64,000 nt of DNA from JAEUPI01 sp046348365 (GTDB lineage: Bacteria > Pseudomonadota > Gammaproteobacteria > Burkholderiales > Burkholderiaceae_C). This document shows positions 25,061 to 33,910 of this stretch, one piece after another; the first letter of the stretch is position 1, and every line of letters begins with the position of its first letter. The notes below the pieces were generated by a model. It saw only the letters and a list, made by a program, of their open reading frames with translations. It was not told the DNA's origin and ran no database searches. The stretch spans positions 372,001 through 436,000 of the forward strand of contig JAXMEL010000004.1 of assembly GCA_046348365.1 (NCBI GenBank), in the 5' to 3' direction. The position numbers and the translations under genes were made by a program.

Positions 25061-25935
25061 GCGGGTTTCACCTTGTCCTGCGTCTGGGTGTCGAAGTCTG
25101 CGGCGTCGTGGCGCTCGTGCAGCTGGCTGCGCGGGTCGCCCCAGCTGCGGTTGACCATGCGGCCGCGCTTCACGGCCGGGCGCTGCGCGATGCGCTCGGT
25201 CCAGCGCTGCACGTGCGTGTATTCCTGCACCTGCAGGAACTCGCCCGCCTCGTAGAGCAGCCCCTTGGCGAGCGCGCCGTACCAGGGCCACACGGCGATG
25301 TCGGCGATGGTGTAGTCATTGCCGGCGAGGTATGCGCTCTCGGCCAGGCGGCGGTTCAGCACGTCGAGCTGGCGCTTGACCTCCATCGCGAAGCGGTCGA
25401 TCGCGTATTCGATCTTCGTCGGCGCGTAGGCATAGAAGTGGCCGAAGCCGCCGCCCAGATACGGCGCCGCGCCCATCTGCCAGAACAGCCACGACAGGCA
25501 TTCGGCGCGCGCGGGTTGCGACGGCGGCAGCAACGCGCCGCCGAACTTCTCGGCCAGGTACACCAGGATCGCACCCGACTCGAACACGCGCACCGGGCGC
25601 TGCGCATCGCTGCGGTCCAGCAGCGCCGGGATCTTGGAATTCGGGTTGACCTCGACGAAGCCGCTGCCGAACTGCTCGCCGTCGCTGATGCGGATCGGCC
25701 ATGCGTCGTACTCGGCGCCGGCGTGGCCGAGCGCGAGCAGCTCCTCGAGCATCACGGTCACCTTCACGCCGTTGGGCGTGGCCAGCGAATACAGCTGCAG
25801 CGGGTGCCGGCCCACCGGCAGCGCGCGCTCGTGCGTGGGCCCGGCCGTCGGGCGGTTGATGTGGGCAAAGCGCCCGCCGCTCGGCTGGTGCCAGCGCCAG
25901 ACCTTGGGCGGGGTGTAGGGCGGTGGACCGTCCAT
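25057..25935 (-). CDS. yghU: Glutathione-dependent disulfide-bond oxidoreductase YghU
   Basis: A 292-residue protein matching E. coli YghU (288 residues) nearly throughout: the PAKVW-like start PPKVWRWHQPSGGRFAHINR, LPVGRHPLQLYSLATPNGVK, FVEVNPNSKIPALLDR, GGGFGHFYAYAPTKIEYAIDR, and QLHERHDAADFDTQTQDK near the end. YghU binds two glutathiones and reduces disulfides or organic hydroperoxides in the cytoplasm. It lies 142 bases from the divergent GGDEF gene and is first in a unit with a second GST and possibly mltB-like. Confidence 0.95.
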   Translation of the reverse strand: MDGPPPYTPPKVWRWHQPSGGRFAHINRPTAGPTHERALPVGRHPLQLYSLATPNGVKVTVMLEELLALGHAGAEYDAWPIRISDGEQFGSGFVEVNPNSKIPALLDRSDAQRPVRVFESGAILVYLAEKFGGALLPPSQPARAECLSWLFWQMGAAPYLGGGFGHFYAYAPTKIEYAIDRFAMEVKRQLDVLNRRLAESAYLAGNDYTIADIAVWPWYGALAKGLLYEAGEFLQVQEYTHVQRWTERIAQRPAVKRGRMVNRSWGDPRSQLHERHDAADFDTQTQDKVKPA

Positions 25936-26076
25936 GCGGGGGCTCCGGGTTCGTCGGTGAGGGGCTTTGCGCAGGCGTACACGATAGCCGAGGCACCGGT
26001 CGCGCGCCGGCAGGCTTCAGTTTCGGCGCTTGGCGGCCGAAAACACGCCGTCGACCCTCCGCGCGAACCGCCTTCC

Positions 26077-27540
26077 ATGCATGCCGACCAGCCCGCGCTC
26101 GCCCACGCCGCCGGCCTGGGCCTGCTGCTGCACATCGACCAACGGCTCGCGCCGGTGCTGGCCGTGCCCGGCACGCGCGCGCAGTCGGCCGCGCGCGTCG
26201 TGGGCGCCTTCTGCGAGGCGATGGACTTCGCCTGCGGCACGCTGTGGACGCGCGACCCCGGCGAGACCGACCGCCTGGCCTGCATGGGCGCCTGGGGCGC
26301 GGCGGGCAGCGGCATCCACGAGTTCCTGAGCTACACGCACGGGCGGCGGCCGATCCTGCATCAGGCCGGGCTCGTCGGCGCTGCGTGGCTCGGCGCCGCG
26401 CCGGTGTGGGTGGCCGATATGGCCAGCGACACCACCTATCGCCGCGTGCCGATCGCCATGCGCGCGGGCCTGCGCAGCGCGCTGGCGTTGCCGATAGCGG
26501 CAGGCGGCCAGGTGCTCGCGGTGCTGGAGCTGTACGGCACGGCGGTGCGCGAGAGCGACGCCGCGCTGCTCGCCGGGCTGCCGTTGCTCGCGGCGCAGGT
26601 GGGGCAGTTCCTGCTGCGCGCGCAGGTGCAGCACCAGCTGGCCGAAAGCGAGAAGCGGCTGCGCGGTCTCACGGCGCTGTCGTCTGACTGGTTCTGGGAG
26701 CAGGACGCGCAGCTGCGTTTCGTGCGCTTCGAGGGCCGCGGTCTTTCGCGCAGCGGCGACGCGCTGGCGCCGCAGTTCACCGGCCACCGCCTGTGGGAGG
26801 TGGCCGGCCTGGTGCCTGCCGACGGCGACTGGGGCGAGCTGCGCGCGCGCATCGATCGCCAAGAGGCCTTCCGCGACTTCGAGGCGGTGTGTCGCGACGA
26901 CAAGGGCGCGATGGTGCACATGGTGTTCCACGGCGATCCAAGCCTCGATGCCGACGGCCGCTGCGTCGGCTGGCGCGGCGTGGCGCGCGACATCAGCGCG
27001 CACAAGCAGGCCGCGCAGCGCATCCAGTATCTGAGCACGCACGACGAACTCACCGGCCTGCCCAACCGCGCGGCGTTGCGTCACCTGCTGGCGCAGGCCG
27101 TCGAGCTGGCGCGGCGCCACGGCAGGCGCTTCGCGCTGGTGACGCTGGACCTCGACCACTACGGCCGCATCAACGACGGCCTCGGCCGCGAGGCCGGTGA
27201 TTCGCTGCTGCGCGAGACGGCGCAGCGCCTGCGCAAGACGGTGCGTGCGAGCGACGTCGTGGCCCGGCTCGACGGCGACGAATTCGCCGTGCTCGCGCAC
27301 GAGCTGGCCAGCGCCGCCGACGCCGAGCTGGTGGCGCGCAAGCTGCTGACCGCGGTGAACGACACGCTGCGCTGGCAGGGCCGCAGCCTGCGCCTCACCG
27401 CCTGCGCCGGCTTCGCCACGTATCCGCACGACGCGCCCGACGAGGCCGCGCTGATGCAGCTCGCCGGCCAGGCCCTGCGCGCCGCGCAGCGCCTCGGCGC
27501 CGGCAGCTTCTGCGCCGCCGAACGCCTGGTGTCTGCCTGA
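26077..27540 (+). CDS. GAF-PAS-GGDEF protein (putative diguanylate cyclase)
   Basis: A 487-residue cytoplasmic sensor. Residues about 10-175 form a GAF domain (FACGTLWTRDP, ALALPIAAGGQVLAVLEL). Residues about 185-305 form a PAS domain (SSDWFWEQDAQLRFV ... WRGVARDIS). Residues about 315-480 form a GGDEF domain starting THDELTGLPNRAALR. The signature is RLDGDEFAVL: the first Gly of GGDEF is Asp. GGDEF domains make c-di-GMP from two GTP; some variants keep activity and some act as GTP or c-di-GMP sensors. An RxxD I-site is not obvious. Confidence 0.88.
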   Translation: MHADQPALAHAAGLGLLLHIDQRLAPVLAVPGTRAQSAARVVGAFCEAMDFACGTLWTRDPGETDRLACMGAWGAAGSGIHEFLSYTHGRRPILHQAGLVGAAWLGAAPVWVADMASDTTYRRVPIAMRAGLRSALALPIAAGGQVLAVLELYGTAVRESDAALLAGLPLLAAQVGQFLLRAQVQHQLAESEKRLRGLTALSSDWFWEQDAQLRFVRFEGRGLSRSGDALAPQFTGHRLWEVAGLVPADGDWGELRARIDRQEAFRDFEAVCRDDKGAMVHMVFHGDPSLDADGRCVGWRGVARDISAHKQAAQRIQYLSTHDELTGLPNRAALRHLLAQAVELARRHGRRFALVTLDLDHYGRINDGLGREAGDSLLRETAQRLRKTVRASDVVARLDGDEFAVLAHELASAADAELVARKLLTAVNDTLRWQGRSLRLTACAGFATYPHDAPDEAALMQLAGQALRAAQRLGAGSFCAAERLVSA

Positions 27541-27622
27541 ACCCACGCCGCACCGAAAACTGATCTTTGGCAAGATGCCAGTGCCGGGCGCTGGCCAGAA
27601 TCGCCCACGAAAGGTGGTGGCG

Positions 27623-28111
27623 ATGCGGATCGGAGTCGTGGCGATCGTGCTGGCTTGCGCAGCGTGGCTGGCGGGCTGCGCGGTGGAGTTCGAGAACACC
27701 AAGGCCGCGCAGGAGCTGGAGGCGCGCTCGCGGCCGGCGGGCTCGGTGTACCTGGGCTGGCGCGTGTTCGAAGACAAGTGCGCGCGCTGCCACGGCAGCA
27801 GCGGCGCGGGCCAGCGCGCCAAGGACGCGCCCGACCTGCTCGCGCGCATGCGCACGCTCGGGCCGCGCGAGTTTGCCGATCTGGTGCTGCTGCGCTACGA
27901 GTGGGCCGCGCCGGGGTCGCCGTCGGCCGCGCCGGCGAGCGCCGAGCGCGAGGCCTACCTCGACGACCTCGTGCAGCGGCGCAAGGGCGCGGTGGTCATG
28001 CCCGCCTGGCAGGGCGAGCCGCGCGTGACGGCGCACGTGATCGACGTCTATGCCTATCTCGCGGCGCGGTCCGAAGGCACGCAGGGGCCGGGCCGGCCGG
28101 CGGGGCCGTAG
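27623..28111 (+). CDS. Cytochrome c lipoprotein
   Basis: A 162-residue protein with a lipoprotein signal (VAIVLACAAWLAGC) and a class I cytochrome c domain: C-x-x-C-H in EDKCARCHGSSG binds heme covalently, and VVMPAW provides the probable Met ligand. GTG/ATG choices exist; ATG 27623 has AAGGTGG about six bases upstream. It is 19 bases ahead of the MCE-transport permease, so it is probably in that operon, an unusual partner. It may act in periplasmic electron transfer. Confidence 0.85.
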   Translation: MRIGVVAIVLACAAWLAGCAVEFENTKAAQELEARSRPAGSVYLGWRVFEDKCARCHGSSGAGQRAKDAPDLLARMRTLGPREFADLVLLRYEWAAPGSPSAAPASAEREAYLDDLVQRRKGAVVMPAWQGEPRVTAHVIDVYAYLAARSEGTQGPGRPAGP

Positions 28112-28130
28112 CACCACGGCCGCGGCCGGC

Positions 28131-29258
28131 ATGGCAAGCGACTTCGGCGTCGAGCTCGCGCGCGCCGGTGCGGATGCCGCGGCGAGCGAGCTGCGCTGCC
28201 GCGGCGTGTGGTCGGTGCGCACCATCGCGGCGCTGGAGCGGCGGCTGGCCGAGCTCGATTGGCCCGCCGGCCGCATGGTCGTCGACGGCTCGGGGCTCAC
28301 CGTGCTCGACACCTCGGGCGCGTGGCTGCTGCATCGCACGCTCGCGCAGCGCACGGCGGCCGGCGGCACGGTGCAGCTGCAGGGCTTCAAGGCCGAGTTC
28401 GCGGCGCTGCTGCAGCTGCTCGCCTCGCGCGGCCTGCCGCTGCAGGTGGCGCAGCTGCCGCTGCCGCCGTGGCTCGAGCGCGTGGGGCAGCGGGCGTGGA
28501 CGGCGCTCAGCGGCCTGCGCGGCTATCTCGCGTTCGTGGGCGAGAGCGCGCTCGCGCTGCTGGCGGCGCTGCGCCACCCGAGCCGCCTGCGCTGGCGGCC
28601 GATCCTGCGCAACGTGCAGATCGCCGGCGTCGATGCGCTGCCGATCACCGGGCTGCTGTCGTTCCTGATGGGCATCGTGATCGCCTACCAGGGCGCCGAC
28701 CAGCTGCAGCGTTTCGGCGCCAACATCTTCGTCGTCGACCTCGTGGCGCTGGCCATGCTGCGCGAGCTGTCGCCGCTGCTCACCGCGATCATCATCGCCG
28801 GCCGCTCGGGCTCGGCCTACACGGCGCAGATCGGCACCATGAAGGTCACCGAGGAGATCGATGCGCTGCGCACCATCGGCGTCGGCGCGCAGGACCTGCT
28901 GGTGCTGCCCAAGCTGATCGCGCTGGTGATCGTGATGCCGCTGCTCACCGTGTACACCGATGCGATGGGCGTGGCCGGTGGCATGGTGATGGCGCAGATC
29001 AAGCTCGGCGTCAGCCCCACCGCGTTCATCGACCGGCTCGACGACGCGATCCAGCTCAGCTCGTACTGGACGGGGCTGGCCAAGGCGCCGGTGTTCGCGC
29101 TCATCGTCGCGCTGGTGGGCTGCTACCGCGGCTTCCAGGTCGGCGGCAGCGCCGACAGCGTCGGCGCGCAGACCACGATCAGCGTGGTGCAGTCGATCTT
29201 CCTCGTGATCGTGACCGACGCGCTGTTCTCCATCGTCTTCCTGTGGCTGGACCTGTGA
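28131..29258 (+). CDS. MlaE-family ABC permease with N-terminal STAS domain
   Basis: A 375-residue inner-membrane protein. Residues about 15-105 are a STAS domain (VVDGSGLTVLDTSGAWLLHR), equivalent to MlaB, here fused to the permease. From about 150 on it is an MlaE-type permease, with LPITGLLSFLMGIVIAYQGA and the conserved coupling segment EEIDALRTIGV. The MlaFEDB complex moves phospholipids between inner and outer membranes. The stop overlaps the ATPase start as TGATG. Confidence 0.92.
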   Translation: MASDFGVELARAGADAAASELRCRGVWSVRTIAALERRLAELDWPAGRMVVDGSGLTVLDTSGAWLLHRTLAQRTAAGGTVQLQGFKAEFAALLQLLASRGLPLQVAQLPLPPWLERVGQRAWTALSGLRGYLAFVGESALALLAALRHPSRLRWRPILRNVQIAGVDALPITGLLSFLMGIVIAYQGADQLQRFGANIFVVDLVALAMLRELSPLLTAIIIAGRSGSAYTAQIGTMKVTEEIDALRTIGVGAQDLLVLPKLIALVIVMPLLTVYTDAMGVAGGMVMAQIKLGVSPTAFIDRLDDAIQLSSYWTGLAKAPVFALIVALVGCYRGFQVGGSADSVGAQTTISVVQSIFLVIVTDALFSIVFLWLDL

Positions 29259-30043
29259 TGGACGCCGACGCTAACGCGGTGATCGAGGTGCGCGGCGTGC
29301 ACACGCGCTTCGGCCAGGCCGTGGTGCACGACGGCGTGGACCTCAGCGTGAGGCCCGGCGAGGTGTTCGCGCTGGTCGGCGGCAGCGGCTCGGGCAAGAG
29401 CACGCTGCTGCGCGAGATCATCGCGCTGCAGCAGCCGGTGGCGGGCTCGATCCGCGTCTTCGGCCAGGAGGTGGTGGGGCTGGCCGACGAGCAGGCGCTG
29501 GCGCTGCGCCGCCGCTGGGGCGTGATGTTCGAGCGCGGCGCGCTGTTCTCGGCGCTCACCGTGGCCGAGAACGTGACGATGGTGCTCGAGGAGCACACCG
29601 ACCTGCCGCCCGCGCTGCGGCGCGAGGTGGCGGCGGTGAAGATCGCGCTCAGCGGCCTGCCGGGCGACGCCGGCGCCAAGTACCCGAGCGAGCTGTCGGG
29701 CGGCATGCGCAAGCGCGCCGCGCTGGCGCGCGCGCTCGCGCTCGACCCCGAGCTGCTGTTCCTCGACGAGCCGACGGCCGGGCTCGACCCGCTGTCGGCC
29801 AGCGGCATCGACGAGCTGGTGAAGAGCCTGAGCGAGGGCCTGCGCCTGACGATCATGATGGTCACGCACGACCTCGACCTGCTGTGGCACGCCGCCGACC
29901 GCGTGGCGGTGCTGGGGCAGGGGCGCATCGTCGGCCTCGGTACCATGACCGAGCTGTCGGGATCGCAGCATCCGGTGGTGCGGCAGTACTTTCACGGGCC
30001 GCGCGGCCGCGCGGCACAGGAGCAGGCATGGAAAACAAGGTGA
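29258..30043 (+). CDS. MlaF-family ABC transporter ATPase
   Basis: A 261-residue ATPase with Walker A GGSGSGKST, Q-loop region GVMFERGALFSALTV, signature LSGGMRKRAALARAL, Walker B LLFLDEP, and switch His in VTHDLD. The FERGALFSALTVAENV segment is typical of MlaF. It powers the permease encoded just upstream. Its end overlaps the MCE gene by 16 bases. Confidence 0.94.
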   Translation: MDADANAVIEVRGVHTRFGQAVVHDGVDLSVRPGEVFALVGGSGSGKSTLLREIIALQQPVAGSIRVFGQEVVGLADEQALALRRRWGVMFERGALFSALTVAENVTMVLEEHTDLPPALRREVAAVKIALSGLPGDAGAKYPSELSGGMRKRAALARALALDPELLFLDEPTAGLDPLSASGIDELVKSLSEGLRLTIMMVTHDLDLLWHAADRVAVLGQGRIVGLGTMTELSGSQHPVVRQYFHGPRGRAAQEQAWKTR

Positions 30044-30996
30044 ACCTCGCCGTCGTGGGCGCCTTCGTGATCGCGCTGCTGGTGGCGATGATCGGTTTCG
30101 GGCTGTGGCTCGCCAGCGGCACCTACCAGCGCAAGGTCTACGACGCCTACGAGACCTACATGACGCAGTCGGTCGCCGGCCTCAACGTCAACGCCGCGGT
30201 GCGCTACCGCGGCGTCGACGTCGGCCGCGTGCGCAGCATCGGGCTCGCGCCCGGCAACGTGGAGCAGGTGCGCGTGAGCCTGGCGATCGAGCGCGGCACG
30301 CCGGTGAAGACCGACACCGTGGCCACGCTGCAGACGCAGGGCCTGACCGGCATCGCCTACGTGGAGTTGAAGGGCGGCCACAAGGAGTCGCCGACGCTGC
30401 AGGCTGCCACCGGGCACGCGGTGCCGGTGATCGCGAGCGACACCTCGCTGATCGAGCGGCTGGAGACCGCCGCGCCCGAGATGATGGCCAACCTCGCGCA
30501 CGCGGTCGACAACCTCAACGCGGTGCTCGACGACGACAACCGCCGCGCGCTGCGCCAGACGCTGGCCGACCTGTCGGCGCTGACGCAGCTGCTGGCCAAG
30601 CGCTCGGCCGCCATCGACGCCTCGCTCGCCGACACCGCGCGCACGATGGCGCATGCCGCGCGCTTCGCCGGCCAGTTGCCGCAGATGGTGCAGCGCTACG
30701 AGCGCACCGCCGATGCGCTCGAGCGCATGGCCACCGACGTGTCGGCGGCCAGCGCCGACACGCGCCGCACGCTGGCCGATGCCAGCGGCACCTTCGACGT
30801 CGCGCGCCAGGTGATCGGCGACGCGCGCTCCGACGTGGCGCAGTTCACCGGCGGCACGCTCGGCGAGGTGCAGGCGCTCGTCACCGACCTGCGCGGGCTG
30901 ACGGCGACGATGCGCCGCGTGTCCGACGAGCTGGAGCGCAATCCCGCCGTGCTGCTGCAGGGGCGGCGCACGGCCCGGCGCGGGCCAGGGGAGTGA
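30028..30996 (+). CDS. MlaD-family MCE protein
   Basis: A 322-residue protein with one N-terminal membrane helix (LAVVGAFVIALLVAMIGFGL), an MCE domain (VAGLNVNAAVRYRGVDVGRV, LTGIAYVELKGG) and a long C-terminal helical region rich in Ala and Leu (about 150-310). MCE proteins form hexameric lipid-carrying rings or tubes in the periplasm. It is the substrate-binding part of the operon's transporter. Confidence 0.92.
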   Translation: MENKVNLAVVGAFVIALLVAMIGFGLWLASGTYQRKVYDAYETYMTQSVAGLNVNAAVRYRGVDVGRVRSIGLAPGNVEQVRVSLAIERGTPVKTDTVATLQTQGLTGIAYVELKGGHKESPTLQAATGHAVPVIASDTSLIERLETAAPEMMANLAHAVDNLNAVLDDDNRRALRQTLADLSALTQLLAKRSAAIDASLADTARTMAHAARFAGQLPQMVQRYERTADALERMATDVSAASADTRRTLADASGTFDVARQVIGDARSDVAQFTGGTLGEVQALVTDLRGLTATMRRVSDELERNPAVLLQGRRTARRGPGE

Positions 30997-30999
30997 GCC

Positions 31000-31617
31000 G
31001 TGCAACGACGAACGATCCTGCTTGCAACGGCCGCATCGGGTCTCGGCGGCTGCAGCCTGTGGCCGCAGGCGGCAGCCGACGAGCCGACGCTGCACCTGCT
31101 CGATGCGCGCGCCCAGGTCGCCGCGGCGGCGCCGCGCGACATCGTGCTCGCGGTGAGCGCGCCGCGCGCGGCCGCCGGCATCGACACGCCGGCCATGCTC
31201 TACCTGCGCAAGGGCCATGCGATCGAGCACTACGCCACGCACCGCTGGGCCGACACGCCGGCGCGCATGCTGGCGCCGTTGCTGGTGCGCGCGCTCGAAG
31301 ACACGCGGGCGTTTCGCGCCGTGGTGGCCGCGGGCGACGGCGTGCCGGCCGCGCTGCGCCTGGACACCGAGATCGTGCAGCTGAGGCAGAGCTTTCTCGC
31401 GGGGCCGAGCCGCGCCGAGCTGACGCTGCGCGCGCAGCTGATCGACGCTGCCGCGCGCCGCGTGATCGCCACGCGCTACGTCGAGGCCGCACAACCCGCC
31501 GCCAGCGACGACGCGCCCGGCGGCGTGGCCGCGGCCAACGCGGCCACCGCGGCAGCGCTGGCGCAGCTCGCGGCGTGGTGCGTCGAGGCGAGCGCGGCCG
31601 TCGGTGCGCGGCCCTGA
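31000..31617 (+). CDS. PqiC-like ABC transport auxiliary lipoprotein
   Basis: A 205-residue protein starting with GTG and carrying a lipobox (ATAASGLGGC-S). The body, LYLRKGHAIEHYATHRWADTP and LRLDTEIVQLRQSF, fits the PqiC/YmbA-like outer-membrane lipoproteins that close MCE transport systems. It starts four bases after the MCE gene's stop and ends the operon. Confidence 0.85.
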   Translation: MQRRTILLATAASGLGGCSLWPQAAADEPTLHLLDARAQVAAAAPRDIVLAVSAPRAAAGIDTPAMLYLRKGHAIEHYATHRWADTPARMLAPLLVRALEDTRAFRAVVAAGDGVPAALRLDTEIVQLRQSFLAGPSRAELTLRAQLIDAAARRVIATRYVEAAQPAASDDAPGGVAAANAATAAALAQLAAWCVEASAAVGARP

Positions 31618-31687
31618 TGATTCGCAAGGTCTGCGCGCGCTGCGCCGCGGCCGCGGGCCGTGGGGCCCGTGCGCTCAAACTGCGGCG

Positions 31688-31707
31688 CCCCGGCCCGCGG
31701 GCCGGGG
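31688..31707. repeat. Perfect 20-bp GC palindrome
   Basis: CCCCGGCCCGCGGGCCGGGG reads the same on both strands. It lies about 70 bases after the MCE operon. It could form a cruciform or stop transcription, but there is no T tract after it. Confidence 0.8.
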
Positions 31708-31943
31708 AACGCTCCGCTGCTCGCAGCAAGGGGCGTCGAGCGCGAACTTCGCTGAGCGCCGCTGAACGCGGCGCCGCATAAAGCCCGCGCTCGCCGGTCC
31801 GGCGCTGGCGCGCCAGACTTCCCCCTTGCCGCAGCGCTGCTCGCCGCCGCAGATTCGCTCCCGGACCCCACAGCCCACGACCACGGCGCAGCGAGCAGCA
31901 CCGAGCCCCGCAACGAAGGGCATTCGAAGCGCTCGGTCATGCA

Positions 31944-32064
31944 GCGCGGCAGGGGGTACCCGCTCGGGGCGATTTATGGATCGGCGAGCAGCGCAGCGCA
32001 GTCGGCACGCAGTGCCGACCGATCCATCATGAGCCCCGGGCGGGTACCCCCTGTCGCGCCGCGC
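31944..32064. repeat. Long inverted repeat (35-base arms) with inner hairpin
   Basis: Arms 31950-31984 and 32019-32053 pair over 35 bases with about four mismatches, around CAGGGGGTACCCGC. A further six pairs (31944-31949 with 32059-32064) extend it past a bulge. Within the loop, GTCGGCAC-GCA-GTGCCGAC (32001-32019) forms a second perfect hairpin. Confidence 0.8.
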
Positions 32065-32163
32065 AGACTCCTGCAGGAGGCAGCTACCTTCCATGCGATC
32101 GAACCCGAATCGGTGTGAGCCTGCGCAGCGCGCGCCGGCGCGCGCCTCGGTAGCATCGCTGCC

Positions 32164-33840
32164 ATGCGGCTGCTGTCGATGCTGGTGCTCTTGCCGTGCC
32201 TGTCGTGCCTGGGGACGGCGCCGGCGCGGGCCGCCGACGCGCGCGCGCCCGAGCCGAAGACGGTGTGCACCGTCACCGTCAACTCGCCCGACGAGAAGGA
32301 GGCCTTCGCGCGCCACCTGCCCGAGGGCCGCTACCGCTTCGTCGAGCTGGTCGAACGCGGCCGGCCCGACTGGCTCGCCTCGGCCTGCCGCGCCAAGGTG
32401 TCGTGCGACATCCTGATCGTCTCGGGCCACTACGACGGCGGCAACGAGTTCTTCTCCGACCAGCTCGACGTGCAGGAATTCCTGCCGGTGAGCGAGCTCG
32501 AGCGCGTGTCGTGCAGCGGCTCGTGCCCGACGCTGTTCTCGCGGTTGAAGGAGGTGTATCTCTTCGGCTGCAACACGCTGAACCCCGAGCCGCAGAGCGG
32601 TGCGTCGGCCGAGATCGTGCGCAGCCTGGTGCGCGAGGGCCACACGCGCGAGCAGGCCGAGCGCGAGCTCGAATCGCTGGTGGCGGCGCACGGCGAGTCG
32701 AGCCGCGATCGCATGCGGCAGATCTTCCCCGGCGTGCCGGTGATATACGGCTTCTCGTCGACCGCGCCGCTCGGGCCCACCGCGGGCTCGGTGCTGGAGC
32801 GCTACTTCCGCAGTGCCGGCGACCGCGAGATCGCCGGCGGCCGCGCCAGCAGCCGGCTGCTCGGCGCGTTCTCGGCCTTCGGCCTGTCGTCGACGCAAGG
32901 GCTGCAGCCGAAGGATCCGCAGCGCGCGGCGCGTGCCGACATGTGCCAGTTCGCCGACGAGCGCTCGTCGGCCGCCACCAAGCTGGCGTTCGTGCATGCG
33001 CTGCTGCAGCGTCACGTCGGCGAGGCGCGGCTGTATCTCGACCGCATCCAGCGCCTGATGGCGTCGCTCGACGCCGCCACGCGCGCCAGCCCGGCCGTGG
33101 CGCAGGTGCTGGAGCAGATCGCGCGCGACCAGTCGGCGCGCGAGCAGCTGCTCGACTACGCGCGCGATGCCGACCAGCCGGCGGTGCGCGTGCGCCTCGT
33201 CAACCTGGCGCGCGACGTGGGCTGGCTCAGCGCCGCGCAGCGGCGCGACGAGCTGGTGCAGATGCTGCGCCAGCTGCAGGGCGAGGTCGCCCTCGGCGTG
33301 CCCGAGGTGAACCTGGCCTGCACGCTCAACGACGACCACGCGCTCGACGGTGCCTACAACCTGGCGATCGCGCCCGGCAGCCTGGCCGACGACGTGGCGC
33401 ATGCGGCGGTGCGCGCGTGCATGGGCAGCGCCGAGGACCGAGCGCGCACGCTGCGCGCGCTGCAGAGCCCGCACGAGAACGACGTGCGCGTGGCGCAGGC
33501 CTACGTGCGCCACCGGCCGCTGACCGACGAGGCCGACCTGCGCGCGGTGGCCGACGGCATCGCCGCGATGCCGCCCGGCGATGCGCAGGTGCGCGCGCTC
33601 GAGGCGCTGGGCCGCCATTACCTGGCCGACCGCACCGTGCTCGATCGCTTGATCCAGCTCTTCGCCGACACGCCGTCGGCCGCGGTGCAGCGCGCGATCG
33701 CCGGCATCCTGATCCGCGCCGACAAGCGCGCGCTCGCCGCCGAGCCGCTGACGCGGCTGCTGCGCGAGCACCGCCACGCCGCGCCGCCCGGCGGCGAGGA
33801 TCTGATCGACGTGCTGATCGCCGTGCTTCGGTCACGGTAA
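32164..33840 (+). CDS. Secreted caspase-like paralogue A with helical C-terminus
   Basis: A 558-residue protein with a signal peptide ending near APARA. Residues about 30-230 are a conserved domain with hydrophobic strand plus His in CDILIVSGHYDGG (H89) and a second strand plus Cys in KEVYLFGCNTLN (C136). This His/Cys arrangement with 47 residues between them is what CHAT/caspase-type (clan CD) peptidases show, where the Cys motif is often LxxCxT. The rest is helical, HEAT-like. A paralogue follows immediately. I do not recognise a named family; protease activity is a hypothesis. Confidence 0.72.
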   Translation: MRLLSMLVLLPCLSCLGTAPARAADARAPEPKTVCTVTVNSPDEKEAFARHLPEGRYRFVELVERGRPDWLASACRAKVSCDILIVSGHYDGGNEFFSDQLDVQEFLPVSELERVSCSGSCPTLFSRLKEVYLFGCNTLNPEPQSGASAEIVRSLVREGHTREQAERELESLVAAHGESSRDRMRQIFPGVPVIYGFSSTAPLGPTAGSVLERYFRSAGDREIAGGRASSRLLGAFSAFGLSSTQGLQPKDPQRAARADMCQFADERSSAATKLAFVHALLQRHVGEARLYLDRIQRLMASLDAATRASPAVAQVLEQIARDQSAREQLLDYARDADQPAVRVRLVNLARDVGWLSAAQRRDELVQMLRQLQGEVALGVPEVNLACTLNDDHALDGAYNLAIAPGSLADDVAHAAVRACMGSAEDRARTLRALQSPHENDVRVAQAYVRHRPLTDEADLRAVADGIAAMPPGDAQVRALEALGRHYLADRTVLDRLIQLFADTPSAAVQRAIAGILIRADKRALAAEPLTRLLREHRHAAPPGGEDLIDVLIAVLRSR

Positions 33841-33910
33841 CGCGTTGATGGCTGTCAGCGCGGTTACAGCCGTTCGCACGGCACGCCGGGTGGTGTGGAA
33901 CACTGGCGTC

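Larger units (their letters stand above)
31618..32163. other. Noncoding region with nested inverted repeats
   Basis: These 546 bases hold no convincing gene. They contain a perfect 20-base palindrome, an imperfect pair of arms (31716-31733 with 31822-31845) and a large inverted repeat at 31944-32064. None is followed by a T run. No promoter for the next gene is evident by eye. Confidence 0.6.

Noticed and set aside
27560..27600. Sigma-54-like TGGCA..TGC element before the cytochrome gene
   Set aside because: The GG-GC spacing is 12 and not 10 bases, so it does not fit a -24/-12 promoter; the segment is a small hairpin.
31688..31707. Terminator of the MCE operon
   Set aside because: The palindrome is perfect but no T run follows, so it is listed as a repeat only.
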